Origin: Phycisphaerales bacterium
GTDB taxonomy: Bacteria > Planctomycetota > Phycisphaerae > Phycisphaerales > UBA1924
NCBI GenBank assembly: GCA_020847535.1
Contig: JADLBU010000007.1
Span: 1 to 44,058 of the forward strand
Reading direction: 5' to 3'
Length of the DNA: 44,058 nt
In this document: positions 7,707 through 15,534 of the stretch, one piece after another
How positions within the stretch are numbered: the first letter of the stretch is position 1
Layout of the letters: each line of letters begins with the position of its first letter
Translations under genes and position numbers: made by a program
The notes under the pieces: generated by a model
Told to the model about the DNA's origin: nothing
What the model saw: the letters and a program-made list of their open reading frames with translations, nothing else
Databases searched by the model: none

Positions 7707-8843
7707 ATGCGCAAGAGAACTTTGGCGGGCGTGATGGCGGTGTGCGGCGGGGTCGCGGTGGGAGTGGTGGTCGGCGAGTGCCTGGCGGGGCCGGTGGAGG
7801 ATGTGTCGGCGGAGCGGGTGATGGAGGGGCTGCGGGCGCTGCCGGTGGCGCGGGCGCCTCTGGGGGATGCGGAGCATCGCAAGGGATTGCGCGCGACCGA
7901 GGAGCTGCTGGTGGAGCGGCTCAAGGGGATGGGGTACGAGCCGGTGGTTCAGAAGATCGAGTGGGTTTCGCCTGCGCAGCGGCTGGGTCGCAAGTCTGAG
8001 GTGGGGAAGGATGGGGCTGAGAAGAAGGAGGCGGATGGGGGTGGGGATGGGGGTGGGGGTGGGGGTGGGGATGGGGGGAAGGATGCAGCGCAGCCGGGAG
8101 ATCCGCCGGAGTTCTGGAACAACATCATCGTGGATCTGCCTGGGAAAGAGCTGGCGGAGGAGGTGCTTCTCATCGGGGCGCACTTCGATGCGGTCGCCAA
8201 GTCTCCTGGGGCGGATGACAACGGATCGGGGACGGCAGCGCTGCTGGAGGTGGCGCGGGTCTTGAAGGATCACCCGATGAAGCGGACGGTGCGGCTGGTG
8301 TTCTTCAACCTGGAGGAGATCGGGCTGGTGGGTTCGCGGCAGTATGCGGCGAACTTCGCGGCGAACAAGGAGAGCAAGGAGCGGATCGTCGGGATGGTGA
8401 GCCTGGAGATGATCGGGTACTTCTGCATGGAAGAGGGGTGCCAGAGGTCGCCGGTGGGACCGATCAAGGGAGTGTTCGAGCCGCCGACCAAGGGTGACAC
8501 GCTGGCGGCGGTCACGTTGGCTGCGCACCAGGAGTTCAACAAGAAGTTCACGGCGGCGTTCGAGGCGGGATCGGACGGGCTGAAGATCACGCGGTTTGAC
8601 TTCATGCCGATGCCGATACCGGATGTGATGCGGTCGGACCATGCGCCGTTCTTGGCGCAGGGGGTGCCGGCGATCATGCTGACGGATACTTCGAACTTCC
8701 GGAATCCGAATTACCACAAGCCGACGGATGCGGTGGAGACGCTGGACCAGGATCGGTATGTGCGGGGGGTGCGCGGGGTGGTGTCGGCGGTGATCGGACT
8801 GGCGGACGAAGGCACTGGCGAGCAGAGTGCGGGGAGCAAGTAG
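7707..8843 (+). CDS. Secreted M28-family zinc peptidase
   Basis: The 378-residue protein has a signal peptide (RTLAGVMAVCGGVAVGVVVG) and the metal ligands of M28 aminopeptidases. These are the His and Asp in GAHFDAVAKSPGADDNGSGT, Glu-Glu in FFNLEEIGLVGS (catalytic Glu plus ligand), Glu in SLEMIGYF (Asp in many relatives), and the final His in NPNYHKPTDAVETLD. It should be exported and cleave N-terminal residues from peptides; close relatives also include glutaminyl cyclases. A Gly/Asp run near residues 110-125 (DGGGDGGGGGGGDGG) interrupts an otherwise normal sequence and comes from a G-rich DNA array. Confidence 0.9.
   Translation: MRKRTLAGVMAVCGGVAVGVVVGECLAGPVEDVSAERVMEGLRALPVARAPLGDAEHRKGLRATEELLVERLKGMGYEPVVQKIEWVSPAQRLGRKSEVGKDGAEKKEADGGGDGGGGGGGDGGKDAAQPGDPPEFWNNIIVDLPGKELAEEVLLIGAHFDAVAKSPGADDNGSGTAALLEVARVLKDHPMKRTVRLVFFNLEEIGLVGSRQYAANFAANKESKERIVGMVSLEMIGYFCMEEGCQRSPVGPIKGVFEPPTKGDTLAAVTLAAHQEFNKKFTAAFEAGSDGLKITRFDFMPMPIPDVMRSDHAPFLAQGVPAIMLTDTSNFRNPNYHKPTDAVETLDQDRYVRGVRGVVSAVIGLADEGTGEQSAGSK
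8034..8080. repeat. G-rich hexamer-like array inside the M28 gene
   Basis: Runs of four to six G separated by single T or A bases (GGGGGTGGGGATGGGGG and so on) encode the Gly/Asp run of the peptidase. The tract has at least seven G runs, enough for an intramolecular quadruplex on the coding strand. It is probably length-variable. Confidence 0.8.
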
Positions 8844-8921
8844 GGAGCATCGGAGAGGCGGCTCGGGGGATTGCTAGAGTATCGCCGGGCTCATGGGCCG
8901 GAGATGTGCGAAGGAGACGAC

Positions 8922-10316
8922 ATGAGGATCAAGCTGCTGGGCGCTTCGGGCGGTGAGGTGACGGGCTCGGCGTACCTGCTCCAGACGGACCGCGCGAACG
9001 TGATGATCGACTGCGGTCTGTTCCAGGGCTCGCAGAGGGTTGAGAACTACAACCGGCTGCCGACGAGGGAGCGGCTTGGGGAGCTGGATGCGGTGGTGCT
9101 GACGCACGCGCACCTGGACCACACGGGCCGGCTGCCGCTGTTGACGAGGTTCGGGTATTCGGGGCCGATCTATGCGACGCCGGCGACCATTGAGTTGACT
9201 GACCTGGTGCTGCGGGATGCAGCGCACCTGCAGGTGGAGGATGTGCGGAGGCAGAACCGGCGGCGAGCGGAGCAGGGCAAGGAGCTGCTGGAGCCGTTGT
9301 ACACGGTGTCGCAGGTGCAGCAGCTCAAGTCGCTGTTCCGGAAGATGCGTTACGACCATGCGACGACGGTGGCGGATGGGATCCAGGTGCGTGCGGTGGA
9401 GTCGGGGCACATTCTGGGATCGGCGAGCCTTGAGGTGACGGTCGAGGAGGGTGGGAAGAAGAAGAAGGTGGTGTTCTCGGGGGACATCGGTCCGCGGGGT
9501 GCGCCGCTGCACCGGGATCCGATGCCGTTCAACGGCGCGGATGCGGTGTTCATGGAATCGACGTACGGGGGGCGTGATCATCCATCGCTGCAGGAGACGG
9601 CGATCGCGGCGCGGGAGGCGATTGGGGAGACGGTGGAGCGTGGCGGGCGGGTGCTGGTGCCGGTGTTCGCGATCGGGCGGACGCAGCTGTTGCTGTACCT
9701 GCTGGCGGGGGCGTTCAAGCGTGGGACGCTCAAGCCGTTTCCGATCTTCGTGGACAGCCCGATGGCGATCGAGGCATCGCATGTGTATAAGCGTCACATG
9801 GAGCTGTTCGATGAGGAGGCGGCGGGGATGGTGAGGTCGGGTGATCTGTCGCGTCACCTGCGGACGATGAAGCCTTTGGCGAAGGCGACGGAATCGCGTG
9901 CGCTGGCGAAGCGGTCGGGGCCGTTCCTGGTGATGGCAGGGGCGGGGATGTGCATGGGCGGCCGGATCCTGCATCACATGTCCAATCACCTTCCGGACCC
10001 GACGACGCTTCTGATGATGGTCGGGTATCAGTCGCGCGGGTCGATCGGTCGGCGGATCGTGGATGGGGCCGAGTCGGTTCGGATCTACGGCAAGACGGTG
10101 CCGGTGCGTGCGCGGACGCACATTTTCAGCGGCCTGAGCGGGCACGCGGGGCAGAAGGACCTCATGGCGTGGATCGGAACTCTGGCTTCGTCGAAGCCGC
10201 GGGTGTACCTCACGCACGGGGAAGAGGAGGCACGGGCTACGCTGGGGGGGCTGATCCGGAGTCAGTACGGCCTGAAGCCGCAGATGCCCAAGTATCTGGA
10301 GACGATCGAGCTGTAG
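8922..10316 (+). CDS. Metallo-beta-lactamase/beta-CASP family nuclease
   Basis: The 464-residue protein carries the zinc motif THAHLDHTGRLP (about residues 60-70), the conserved SGHILGSASLEV and FSGDIGPRGAPL motifs, and the beta-CASP region from VFMESTYGGRDH to MAGAGMCMGGRILHH. It ends with FSGLSGHAGQKDL and YLTHGEEEAR. This order is that of CPSF73/Ysh1-like and RNase J-like RNases, which degrade or process RNA in the cytoplasm. It lacks the long C-terminal domain of RNase J and is closer to the short 'MBL fold RNA-metabolising' group. The start is fixed by AAGGAG at 8911-8916, six bases before the ATG. The 8871 frame opening has no such site. TAGAGT at 8875-8880 may be a -10 box. The LOG gene follows after 22 bases, so co-transcription is likely. 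Confidence 0.92.
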   Translation: MRIKLLGASGGEVTGSAYLLQTDRANVMIDCGLFQGSQRVENYNRLPTRERLGELDAVVLTHAHLDHTGRLPLLTRFGYSGPIYATPATIELTDLVLRDAAHLQVEDVRRQNRRRAEQGKELLEPLYTVSQVQQLKSLFRKMRYDHATTVADGIQVRAVESGHILGSASLEVTVEEGGKKKKVVFSGDIGPRGAPLHRDPMPFNGADAVFMESTYGGRDHPSLQETAIAAREAIGETVERGGRVLVPVFAIGRTQLLLYLLAGAFKRGTLKPFPIFVDSPMAIEASHVYKRHMELFDEEAAGMVRSGDLSRHLRTMKPLAKATESRALAKRSGPFLVMAGAGMCMGGRILHHMSNHLPDPTTLLMMVGYQSRGSIGRRIVDGAESVRIYGKTVPVRARTHIFSGLSGHAGQKDLMAWIGTLASSKPRVYLTHGEEEARATLGGLIRSQYGLKPQMPKYLETIEL

Positions 10317-10338
10317 GCTCGGCGACAGGGAGCAATGC

Positions 10339-11064
10339 ATGTCGAACGGGCAAGAGCAGGCGCGGTCGAGTCAGCTGGTGAGCCTCGGGGACGAGGAGGC
10401 GGTGCGGCAGGTGCTCGCCAAGTCGATCGTGGGGCTGTGGGATGTGGTGAACACGCTGACGCGGCTGCGGCCGTCACGGCGGGAGCGGTATCGCGTGGCG
10501 ATCTTCGGCTCAGCGCGTGCGCAGCCGGGGACGGCGGTGTACGAGGAGGTCAAGCGAGCGGCGGCGGCGTTCGCCGAGATGGGGTGCGACATCGTGACCG
10601 GCGGCGGGCCGGGGCTGATGCAGGCGGCGAACGAGGGGGCGAGGTCGGTGGGGCAGGAGGAGCGTTCGCTGGGGATCCGCGTGGACCTGCCGTTCGAGCA
10701 GGAGGTCAATCCCTTCGTGGATCAGGTGTTCGAGCACGGATCGTTTTTCACGCGGCTGCAGCATTTCGTGCTGGCATCGGATGCGTTCGTGGTGGTGCCG
10801 GGTGGTATCGGGACGGTGCTGGAGATGCTGATGATCTGGCAGCTGCTGCAGGTGCGTCACGTGGAGGATGTGCCGCTGCTGTTGGTGGGGAAGATGTGGA
10901 AGGACCTGGTTGGGTGGGCGAAGGTGAGCATGCTGGATGAGCGGCTGAAGCTGGCGAGCCCGGAGGACATGGAGATTCCGCGGTGCCTGGACACGGCGGA
11001 TGAGGCGATCGCGGTGGTGCGGGAGCTGCAGGGGAAGTGGGTTGCAGGGCGGGGTGGGAAGTAG
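10339..11064 (+). CDS. LOG-family (TIGR00730) Rossmann protein
   Basis: The 241-residue protein has GSARAQPG near residue 56, VTGGGPGLMQAANEGA (about 90-105) and VVPGGIGTVLEM (about 151-162). The last contains the P-G-G-x-G-T-x-x-E motif shared by LONELY GUY cytokinin-activating phosphoribohydrolases and bacterial nucleotide 5'-monophosphate nucleosidases (PpnN-like). The expected activity is release of a base from a nucleoside monophosphate. The N-terminal 45 residues precede the core and are specific. AGGGAG at 10327-10332 is placed for the ATG at 10339. It lies 22 bases after the beta-CASP nuclease gene, fitting an RNA or nucleotide turnover unit. Confidence 0.9.
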   Translation: MSNGQEQARSSQLVSLGDEEAVRQVLAKSIVGLWDVVNTLTRLRPSRRERYRVAIFGSARAQPGTAVYEEVKRAAAAFAEMGCDIVTGGGPGLMQAANEGARSVGQEERSLGIRVDLPFEQEVNPFVDQVFEHGSFFTRLQHFVLASDAFVVVPGGIGTVLEMLMIWQLLQVRHVEDVPLLLVGKMWKDLVGWAKVSMLDERLKLASPEDMEIPRCLDTADEAIAVVRELQGKWVAGRGGK

Positions 11065-11065
11065 G

Positions 11066-11100
11066 AATTAGCCAAAGGGACAAAGGGCCAAAGGAGATTG
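11066..11100. repeat. Short CAAAGGG-type intergenic repeat
   Basis: The sequence GCCAAAGGGACAAAGGGCC (11074-11092) belongs to a loose family of AAAGGGCAAA units. Others lie at 7150-7180, 7584-7610, 13434-13475 and 14686-14712. All are intergenic and next to gene ends or starts. No function can be assigned. Confidence 0.5.
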
Positions 11101-11136
11101 TATTTGGCGCTGTCACGCTGTAGTTCTATGGCTGTT

Positions 11137-11864
11137 TCAGTACGAGAAGTTGACGGAGGGGTCGGTGGAGCCGAGGGCTGCGCCGCCGAATGAGCCGTTG
11201 ACGGCGGGGGCGGCGTTGGCGTTCACGAAGAGGCCGAAGTTGCCGGCGACCAGGGAGTAGTTGGTGGCGTTGCCGTAGGCGACGTTGCGGAGGAAGATGT
11301 TTCCGGCGACGGGGACGAGGATGCCGTTGGTGGTGTTGTCGGTCGCGTTGTTGGCCTCGATCCGGATGTCGGTGCCGGCGAGGCGGATGCCGGCGTTGTT
11401 ACTTGCGGCGGTGCAATTGGAGATGATGGAGCTGTTGCCGACCTCGAAGCCATCGCTGCTGTTGCTCAGGGCGGTGCAGGCGGTGATGGTGCTGCTGCTT
11501 GAGGCGCGGAACCCGTCGAGGCCGTTGGTTTGTGCGTGGCAGTTAGTGATGGATGTGCTGCTGATGAGGAAGCCGCATCCGGAGTTGGCCCAGGAGGTGC
11601 TGTTGGTGATGCTGTCGGCGCCGTTGCTCTCGATGCCATGCTGAATGTTGGTGTTGATGCTGCACCGGCTGATCGTTCCAGCGCCGCCGTGGTAGATGCC
11701 GTTGAGCGTGTTGGCTCGGGCGGTGCAGTCGAGGATGGAGCCGCCGGTGCCGTCGGTGTGGATCCCCGTGCCGCCGTTGGAGTTGGCGATGCAGCGCTCG
11801 ATGGTGGTGTAGAAGCCGGCGTAGATGCCGTGGTTGACATTCACGCGGGCGGTGATGTCGGAGA
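11137..11864 (-). pseudogene. Right-handed beta-helix repeat protein, 5'-truncated
   Basis: The frame encodes about 240 residues of regular beta-helix coils of roughly 22 residues. Each contains a small set such as NSNGGTGIHTDG, NTLNGIYHGGAG, NTNIQHGIESNGA and NSSDGFEVGN. It ends in a plausible C-terminus (TDPSVNFSY). There is no start, signal peptide or ribosome site: the coils are already regular at the 5' edge, and the frame closes at TGA 11872-11874 inside repeat A. The intact gene would have begun further up on the minus strand, so the 5' part appears to have been lost where repeat A and the MITE now lie. A GTG at 11844 could still start a short protein, but it is inside a coil. Such secreted beta-helix proteins usually act on, or bind, polysaccharides. 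Confidence 0.7.
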
Positions 11865-11923
11865 GGAGCCCTCACCGTCTCACAGAGCCTCGGCGACTCT
11901 GCCTGGGGGAGAGTGAGGAGAGG
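11865..11923. repeat. Dispersed palindromic repeat A, copy 2
   Basis: This copy shares the start GGAGCCCTCACCG and the end GGGGGAGAGTG with the unit at 6085-6140. CCTCAC near its left end pairs with GTGAGG near its right end. It marks the exact point where the beta-helix coding sequence breaks off. Confidence 0.72.
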
Positions 11924-11939
11924 CGCGCCGCTGCGCGGC

Positions 11940-12033
11940 TTAGAGACTGTTTCAGAACTTCGTAGCAGAGCGGTAGAACACAGGCAGGATGCCTGTGCCA
12001 CGAGATGGGGTAGGGTTCTGAAACAGTCTCTTA
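11940..12033. mobile_element. MITE-like element with 16-bp perfect terminal inverted repeats
   Basis: GAGACTGTTTCAGAAC (11943-11958) is repeated exactly in inverted form at 12015-12030, giving an 88-bp element. It is flanked by the direct repeat TTA (11940-11942 and 12031-12033). There is no coding capacity. The centre holds a copy of repeat B, with the palindrome CACAGGCA-GGA-TGCCTGTG at 11979-11997. The right-hand TTA is, on the minus strand, the TAA stop codon of the glycosyltransferase. Non-autonomous elements of this form are moved by a transposase in trans. An IS630-type enzyme is a possible source, although IS630 normally duplicates TA. Confidence 0.75.
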
Positions 12034-13428
12034 GGTTGGTGAGGGCGAGGCGTTGTTGCGGGCCATGTGGAGGGCTCGGGTGTAGAGACCTTCGAGCTCG
12101 GCGACCATTCGGTCGGCGCTGAAGCGGTCAGCGCATTCATCGCGGCCGAGGACGGCCATGCGGGCGCGTTCTTCGGGGTGGTGTGCGAGGTCGAGGATTG
12201 CCTGGCGGAGTTTGGGGCGATCGGCGAGCGGGATGAGTCGGCCGGTGACCTGATCTCGGCAGATCTCACCGGTGCCATCGACGTCGTAGGCGATCGGGAC
12301 GACTCCGCAGAGGAGCGCCTGGGGGACGGTTCGCGGGAGTCCTTCGCGATAGCTGGGGTGGGCGAGGATGTCCATGGCGCGGATGAGCGTGGGGACGCGA
12401 GCGGGGGGGACGAGGCCGGTGAGGATGAGTTGGCCGTGGGTGGAATCGGTGCGCGGGGAGGGGATCGCGGCGGCGGTGGGTTGAAGGCGATCGAGTTCGC
12501 GGATGGAGAGGCGGAGGTTGCGGGCCTTGGCGAGCAGGCGGTCGCGCCACCAGCCATCGCCGACCCAGAGGAGCTTGAAGTTGGGGTTGGCCTTGAGATC
12601 GGCGCCGAGTGCATCGAGGAGATCATCGTGGCCCTTGTGTTCGGCGAGCCGGGCGACGGTGCCGATGACCAGGTCGTTGTCGGCGAGGCCGAGGGCAGCG
12701 CGTGAGGCGTGGCGATCCTGTCCTGTGGGGGCGTGGAGGAAGTCTTCGGTCTCCATGCCTGAGTAGACGGTGATGTACTGCTCTTCGTGTCCGATGGATT
12801 TGGAGAGGAAGAGCTCGGTCATGGCATCGGCGACCGAGATGATGATGTGGCAGCGTTTGGCGGCGTGGCGCTCGGCGAGCGTGTAGAGGGTGTTCTTGGT
12901 GTGGGTGTTGAGGCGCGAGAGGGGGCTGCCATCGGCGGGCATGAAGGGTGGGCCGTGGATGGTGTGGAGGATGCCGGGGGGAGGGGTGTCGAGGGGTTTG
13001 CCGCCGTTGCGCTGGAAGGACCACGCGGCAGCGCGGCCGAGGATGCCGGCCTTGCTGGAGTGGGTGTGGACGATGTCGGGGCCGATGCGGTGGATGAGGT
13101 CCTTGAGTTCGCGGAGGCAGAGATAGTCGGTGAGCGGGTTGATCTCGCGGATGAGGTGGGGGACCTCGTGGAGGACGATGGGGACGACTCGTTCACCGGG
13201 ATCGCGTTTGGGGAGATGGCGGGCGATGGGGCGGACGAGCTCATCGCCGGTTTCGCAGCGGCGATTGAAGTCGTGGAGGCGATCGAGCATGGAGCCCTCG
13301 GGGCCGTAGATGGGCCCGTAGGCGAGGTGGACCTTGTGGCCGAGACGGGCCTGGCCCTCGCAGGAGAGGATGGTGTTCTCCTGAGAGCCGCCGAGGATGA
13401 GCCGGGTTGAGATGTGGAGGATTCGCAC
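12031..13428 (-). CDS. Glycosyltransferase family 4 (GT4)
   Basis: The 465-residue protein has the N-terminal acceptor domain start ILHISTRLILGGSQENT, in which the GG loop is typical of GT4 enzymes. The C-terminal donor domain contains GTVARLAEHKGHDDLL, LLWVGDGWWRDRL and HPSYREGLPRTVPQALLCG, which carries the E-x7-E sugar-nucleotide motif (E in SYREG and an Ala/Leu-rich helix after it). It should transfer a hexose from a nucleotide sugar in cell-surface polysaccharide or glycolipid synthesis at the cytoplasmic side. The start is GTG at 13428 with no clear Shine-Dalgarno. A stretch with several Pro and Thr residues (about 295-315) lies in the donor domain. The stop codon coincides with the right target repeat of the MITE. 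Confidence 0.9.
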   Translation of the reverse strand: MRILHISTRLILGGSQENTILSCEGQARLGHKVHLAYGPIYGPEGSMLDRLHDFNRRCETGDELVRPIARHLPKRDPGERVVPIVLHEVPHLIREINPLTDYLCLRELKDLIHRIGPDIVHTHSSKAGILGRAAAWSFQRNGGKPLDTPPPGILHTIHGPPFMPADGSPLSRLNTHTKNTLYTLAERHAAKRCHIIISVADAMTELFLSKSIGHEEQYITVYSGMETEDFLHAPTGQDRHASRAALGLADNDLVIGTVARLAEHKGHDDLLDALGADLKANPNFKLLWVGDGWWRDRLLAKARNLRLSIRELDRLQPTAAAIPSPRTDSTHGQLILTGLVPPARVPTLIRAMDILAHPSYREGLPRTVPQALLCGVVPIAYDVDGTGEICRDQVTGRLIPLADRPKLRQAILDLAHHPEERARMAVLGRDECADRFSADRMVAELEGLYTRALHMARNNASPSPT

Positions 13429-13777
13429 GAGGAGAAATGGGGCAAAGGCGGCAAAGGGGCAAATTGGGCAAATCTAGGGTGGGGGAGTGTGGGGTATGGG
13501 GGCAAGGTAGGCGAGCGGGTGAGAGAGTGAGGGTTAGGAGGGGAGGGGGTTGCCGCATTCGGGGCACGGGGTGAGCGATTGGATGCGCGAGTTGGGGGGA
13601 GGTTCAGGGCGAGGGGGAAGGCTGGGGTTGATGGGGGCATATTGACCGCAGAAGAGGGGGCGTTGCAGTAGGGTCTGGCGCATCGCCTGCGGGGATGATG
13701 TGCGGGATTCGGAGCTTGGGGTTGATGTGGGCATCTTGACCGCCGGCTGAAGCCGGCGGCTCCGAGAGGTGGCGCGC
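13429..13777. other. Intergenic region with simple repeats, a 29-bp direct repeat and a REP-like palindrome
   Basis: No gene is convincing here. Positions 13434-13475 hold four GGCAAA-type units. A direct repeat GGGGTTGATG-G/T-GGGCAT-A/C-TTGACCGC occurs at 13621-13649 and 13714-13743. The palindrome with arms CCGCCGGCT and AGCCGGCGG around GA lies at 13740-13759. A 66-codon minus-strand frame (13534-13734) ends in CPECGNPLPS, which recalls a zinc-ribbon knuckle. It has no start signal and overlaps the repeat, so I do not call it a gene. Confidence 0.5.
13740..13759. repeat. REP-like palindrome E, copy 1
   Basis: Two 9-bp arms, CCGCCGGCT and AGCCGGCGG, are separated by GA. A unit of the same architecture lies at 15571-15590. 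It sits 18 bases after the truA stop (minus strand) but has no T tract. Confidence 0.7.
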
Positions 13778-14668
13778 TCAGATTGTGTAGCGGATCCATT
13801 CGAGGCAGAGGCCGGTGGGGGGAAGGGTGGGGCCGGCTTTTCGGCGATCGCCGGTTTTGAGGGCTTCGCGGATGTCGTCGGGGGTGAGTCGAGACTTGCC
13901 GGCTTCGGCGAGAGTGCCGGCGATGATTCGGACCATGTTCCAGAGGAAGCCGTTGCCGGAGACTTCGATGATGCAGCGCGGGGTGTCGGGCTGCCAACTC
14001 CGATCGCCGGGAGCGGCTTGGGAGACGGTGCAGTGATGGATGGTGCGCACGGTGGTCTGGCGTCCGTGTCCGGCGGCGGCGAACGCGGCGAAGTCGTGCT
14101 TGCCGATCAGGACCTTGGCGGCTTCTTGCATGAGGTTGAGGTCGAGGTGGTCCCAGACCTGCTGGACGTAGCGGCGATCCCAGAGGGGGCGGGTGCGTGA
14201 GGCGTGGATGGTGTAGGAGTAGCCCTTGGAGCTGGCATCGCCGACGGGGTCGAAGTCGGCTGCGACGGGTTCGATCGCGGTGATGAGAACATCATCGGGG
14301 AGTCGGCCGTTGATGGCGCGGAGGAGGGGATCGGTTCCGCGATCGAGGGGCCAGCCGGAACCCTTGGTGAGTTCGTGGGGATCGTCGGTGGTCGTGAAGG
14401 CGGCGACCTGTCCGCGTGCGTGGACGCCGGAGTCGGTGCGGCTGGCGCCGAAGAGTGTGATGGGTTCGCGGACGACTTCGCGGACGGCTTTCTCGACGAT
14501 CGCCTGGACGGTGCGGAGGGCAACTCGGCCGGGCTCGCCGGGTTCGAGGGACTCCTCGACGTGCTTCATGGAGCCGGTGCCCTGGGCGTGTTCGAGGAGG
14601 GGCTCTTGCTTCTGCCAACCGCAGAAGTCGGTTCCGTCGTAGGCGAGGGTTAGTTTGTAGCGGGGCAC
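13778..14668 (-). CDS. truA: tRNA pseudouridine(38-40) synthase TruA
   Basis: From the GTG at 14668 the protein is 296 residues, starting PRYKLTLAYDGTDFCGWQKQ, the standard TruA opening. The catalytic Asp79 is in GASRTDSGVHARGQVAAF. Later conserved blocks include KGYSYTIH, LWDRRYV, GKHDFAAFAAAG and SGNGFLWNMVRIIAGTL. It isomerises uridines 38-40 in the anticodon arm of tRNAs. Compared with E. coli TruA there is an extra acidic segment of about 25 residues after the first motif (residues 24-49). A longer frame to 14701 would translate the AAAGGGCAAA repeat and is unlikely. Confidence 0.95.
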   Translation of the reverse strand: MPRYKLTLAYDGTDFCGWQKQEPLLEHAQGTGSMKHVEESLEPGEPGRVALRTVQAIVEKAVREVVREPITLFGASRTDSGVHARGQVAAFTTTDDPHELTKGSGWPLDRGTDPLLRAINGRLPDDVLITAIEPVAADFDPVGDASSKGYSYTIHASRTRPLWDRRYVQQVWDHLDLNLMQEAAKVLIGKHDFAAFAAAGHGRQTTVRTIHHCTVSQAAPGDRSWQPDTPRCIIEVSGNGFLWNMVRIIAGTLAEAGKSRLTPDDIREALKTGDRRKAGPTLPPTGLCLEWIRYTI

Positions 14669-14685
14669 GGGGAAGCGTAAAGGGC

Positions 14686-14712
14686 TAAGTTCAAAGGGCA
14701 AATGACAAAGGG
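14686..14712. repeat. AAGTTCAAAGGGCAAATGACAAA repeat unit, split copies elsewhere
   Basis: The unit starts AAGTTCAAAGGGCAAA (14692-14704 region) and continues with TGACAAAGGG. A close match starts at 7150 directly after the ROK kinase stop (AAGTTCAAAGGGCAAG). Both copies abut a coding end or start. It is probably a dispersed simple repeat with no gene. Confidence 0.5.
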
Positions 14713-14802
14713 GGGAGGTTCACAGCCGCACATAGGGTAAGTGAGGCACGGGCGGTAAATGTTGGTATCACTAGGGCCTTGAGGTTGTGATAGTCTGGCG
14801 GG

Positions 14803-15147
14803 GTGGAAGCGCCGCGAGTGAAGGTGGGTGGGGTCGGTGGGGGTGAGCCGCTGGGGCTGAAGCTTGGGATCATGGGGATCGAGCTGGCGATCCTGGGTGT
14901 GGCGTGGTGGCTGTTGAAGCTTGACTGGCTGCTGGTGGTGGTGCTGTGCGGGTTGATCGTGATCGTGGGGCTGGCGCCGGGGCGGCTTGGTTCGCTGCTG
15001 TCGGGGATCGGGATGTTGATCGTGGCGGGGTTGATGTATTGGCGATTCGGGAGCCCGCAATTGGCTGCGCTGCTGGGGATCGCCGGTTTGGTGGTGATGG
15101 GTGTGGGGATCGCGAGATTGAAAGGGATGGGGCGGAGAACCGAATAA
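14803..15147 (+). CDS. Small hydrophobic membrane protein, unknown
   Basis: A GTG-started frame of 114 residues has three to four membrane segments (LGIMGIELAILGVAWWLL, WLLVVVLCGLIVIVGLA, GIGMLIVAGLMYW and LLGIAGLVVMGVGIA). It has a short basic tail (RLKGMGRRTE). I do not recognise the family. TAGTCT at 14791-14796 ends six bases before the GTG, so a leaderless start is possible; no Shine-Dalgarno is seen. A real gene is likely because hydrophobicity is confined to well-formed helices and the reverse-strand frames are low in complexity. It is followed after 62 bases by another small membrane protein. Confidence 0.6.
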   Translation: MEAPRVKVGGVGGGEPLGLKLGIMGIELAILGVAWWLLKLDWLLVVVLCGLIVIVGLAPGRLGSLLSGIGMLIVAGLMYWRFGSPQLAALLGIAGLVVMGVGIARLKGMGRRTE

Positions 15148-15209
15148 GTCCCCGGCCTGCGTGAGCGCGCGAGCGAGAGCTTGCGCGGGCGGGCGAAGGG
15201 GATGATGCG

Positions 15210-15476
15210 ATGGCAGGTTCGAGTTCGCCTCAGGTTGTGGTGGTGGATCGCAAGAGCATCGGGCTGGCGTTTTTGCTGACGCTGGTCTTCGGGCCCTTGG
15301 GGATGCTGTACACGACGGTGGTGGGGGCGATCGTGATGTTGGTGGTGAGCGCGGTGGTGGGTGCGATCACGGCGGGGATCGGGCTGGTGGTGACTTGGCC
15401 GATCTGCGTGTTGTGGGCGTGTGTGGCGGCGGCGCGGCATAACGATCGGATGAGGGTGGCGGTGGGTGGGCGCTAG
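15210..15476 (+). CDS. Small membrane protein, unknown
   Basis: The 88-residue protein has an N-terminal soluble end (PQVVVVDRKSIG), a first hydrophobic segment LAFLLTLVFGPLGMLYTT, a second AIVMLVVSAVVGAITAGIGL and a third WPICVLWACVAAARHN. The pattern F-G-P-L-G-M-x-Y is shared by a widespread group of small uncharacterised membrane proteins. GGGGATGATGCG lies just before the ATG at 15210. The function is unknown. Confidence 0.65.
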   Translation: MAGSSSPQVVVVDRKSIGLAFLLTLVFGPLGMLYTTVVGAIVMLVVSAVVGAITAGIGLVVTWPICVLWACVAAARHNDRMRVAVGGR

Positions 15477-15534
15477 GCTGTCGGCAGGATTCTGCGCGCG
15501 GTGGATCAGCGGCGCGCGTATTTCGCTTGTTCGT

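Noticed and set aside
13534..13734. Small zinc-ribbon protein ending CPECGNPLPS
   Set aside because: One knuckle only, no start signal, and overlap with a direct repeat; chance is more likely.
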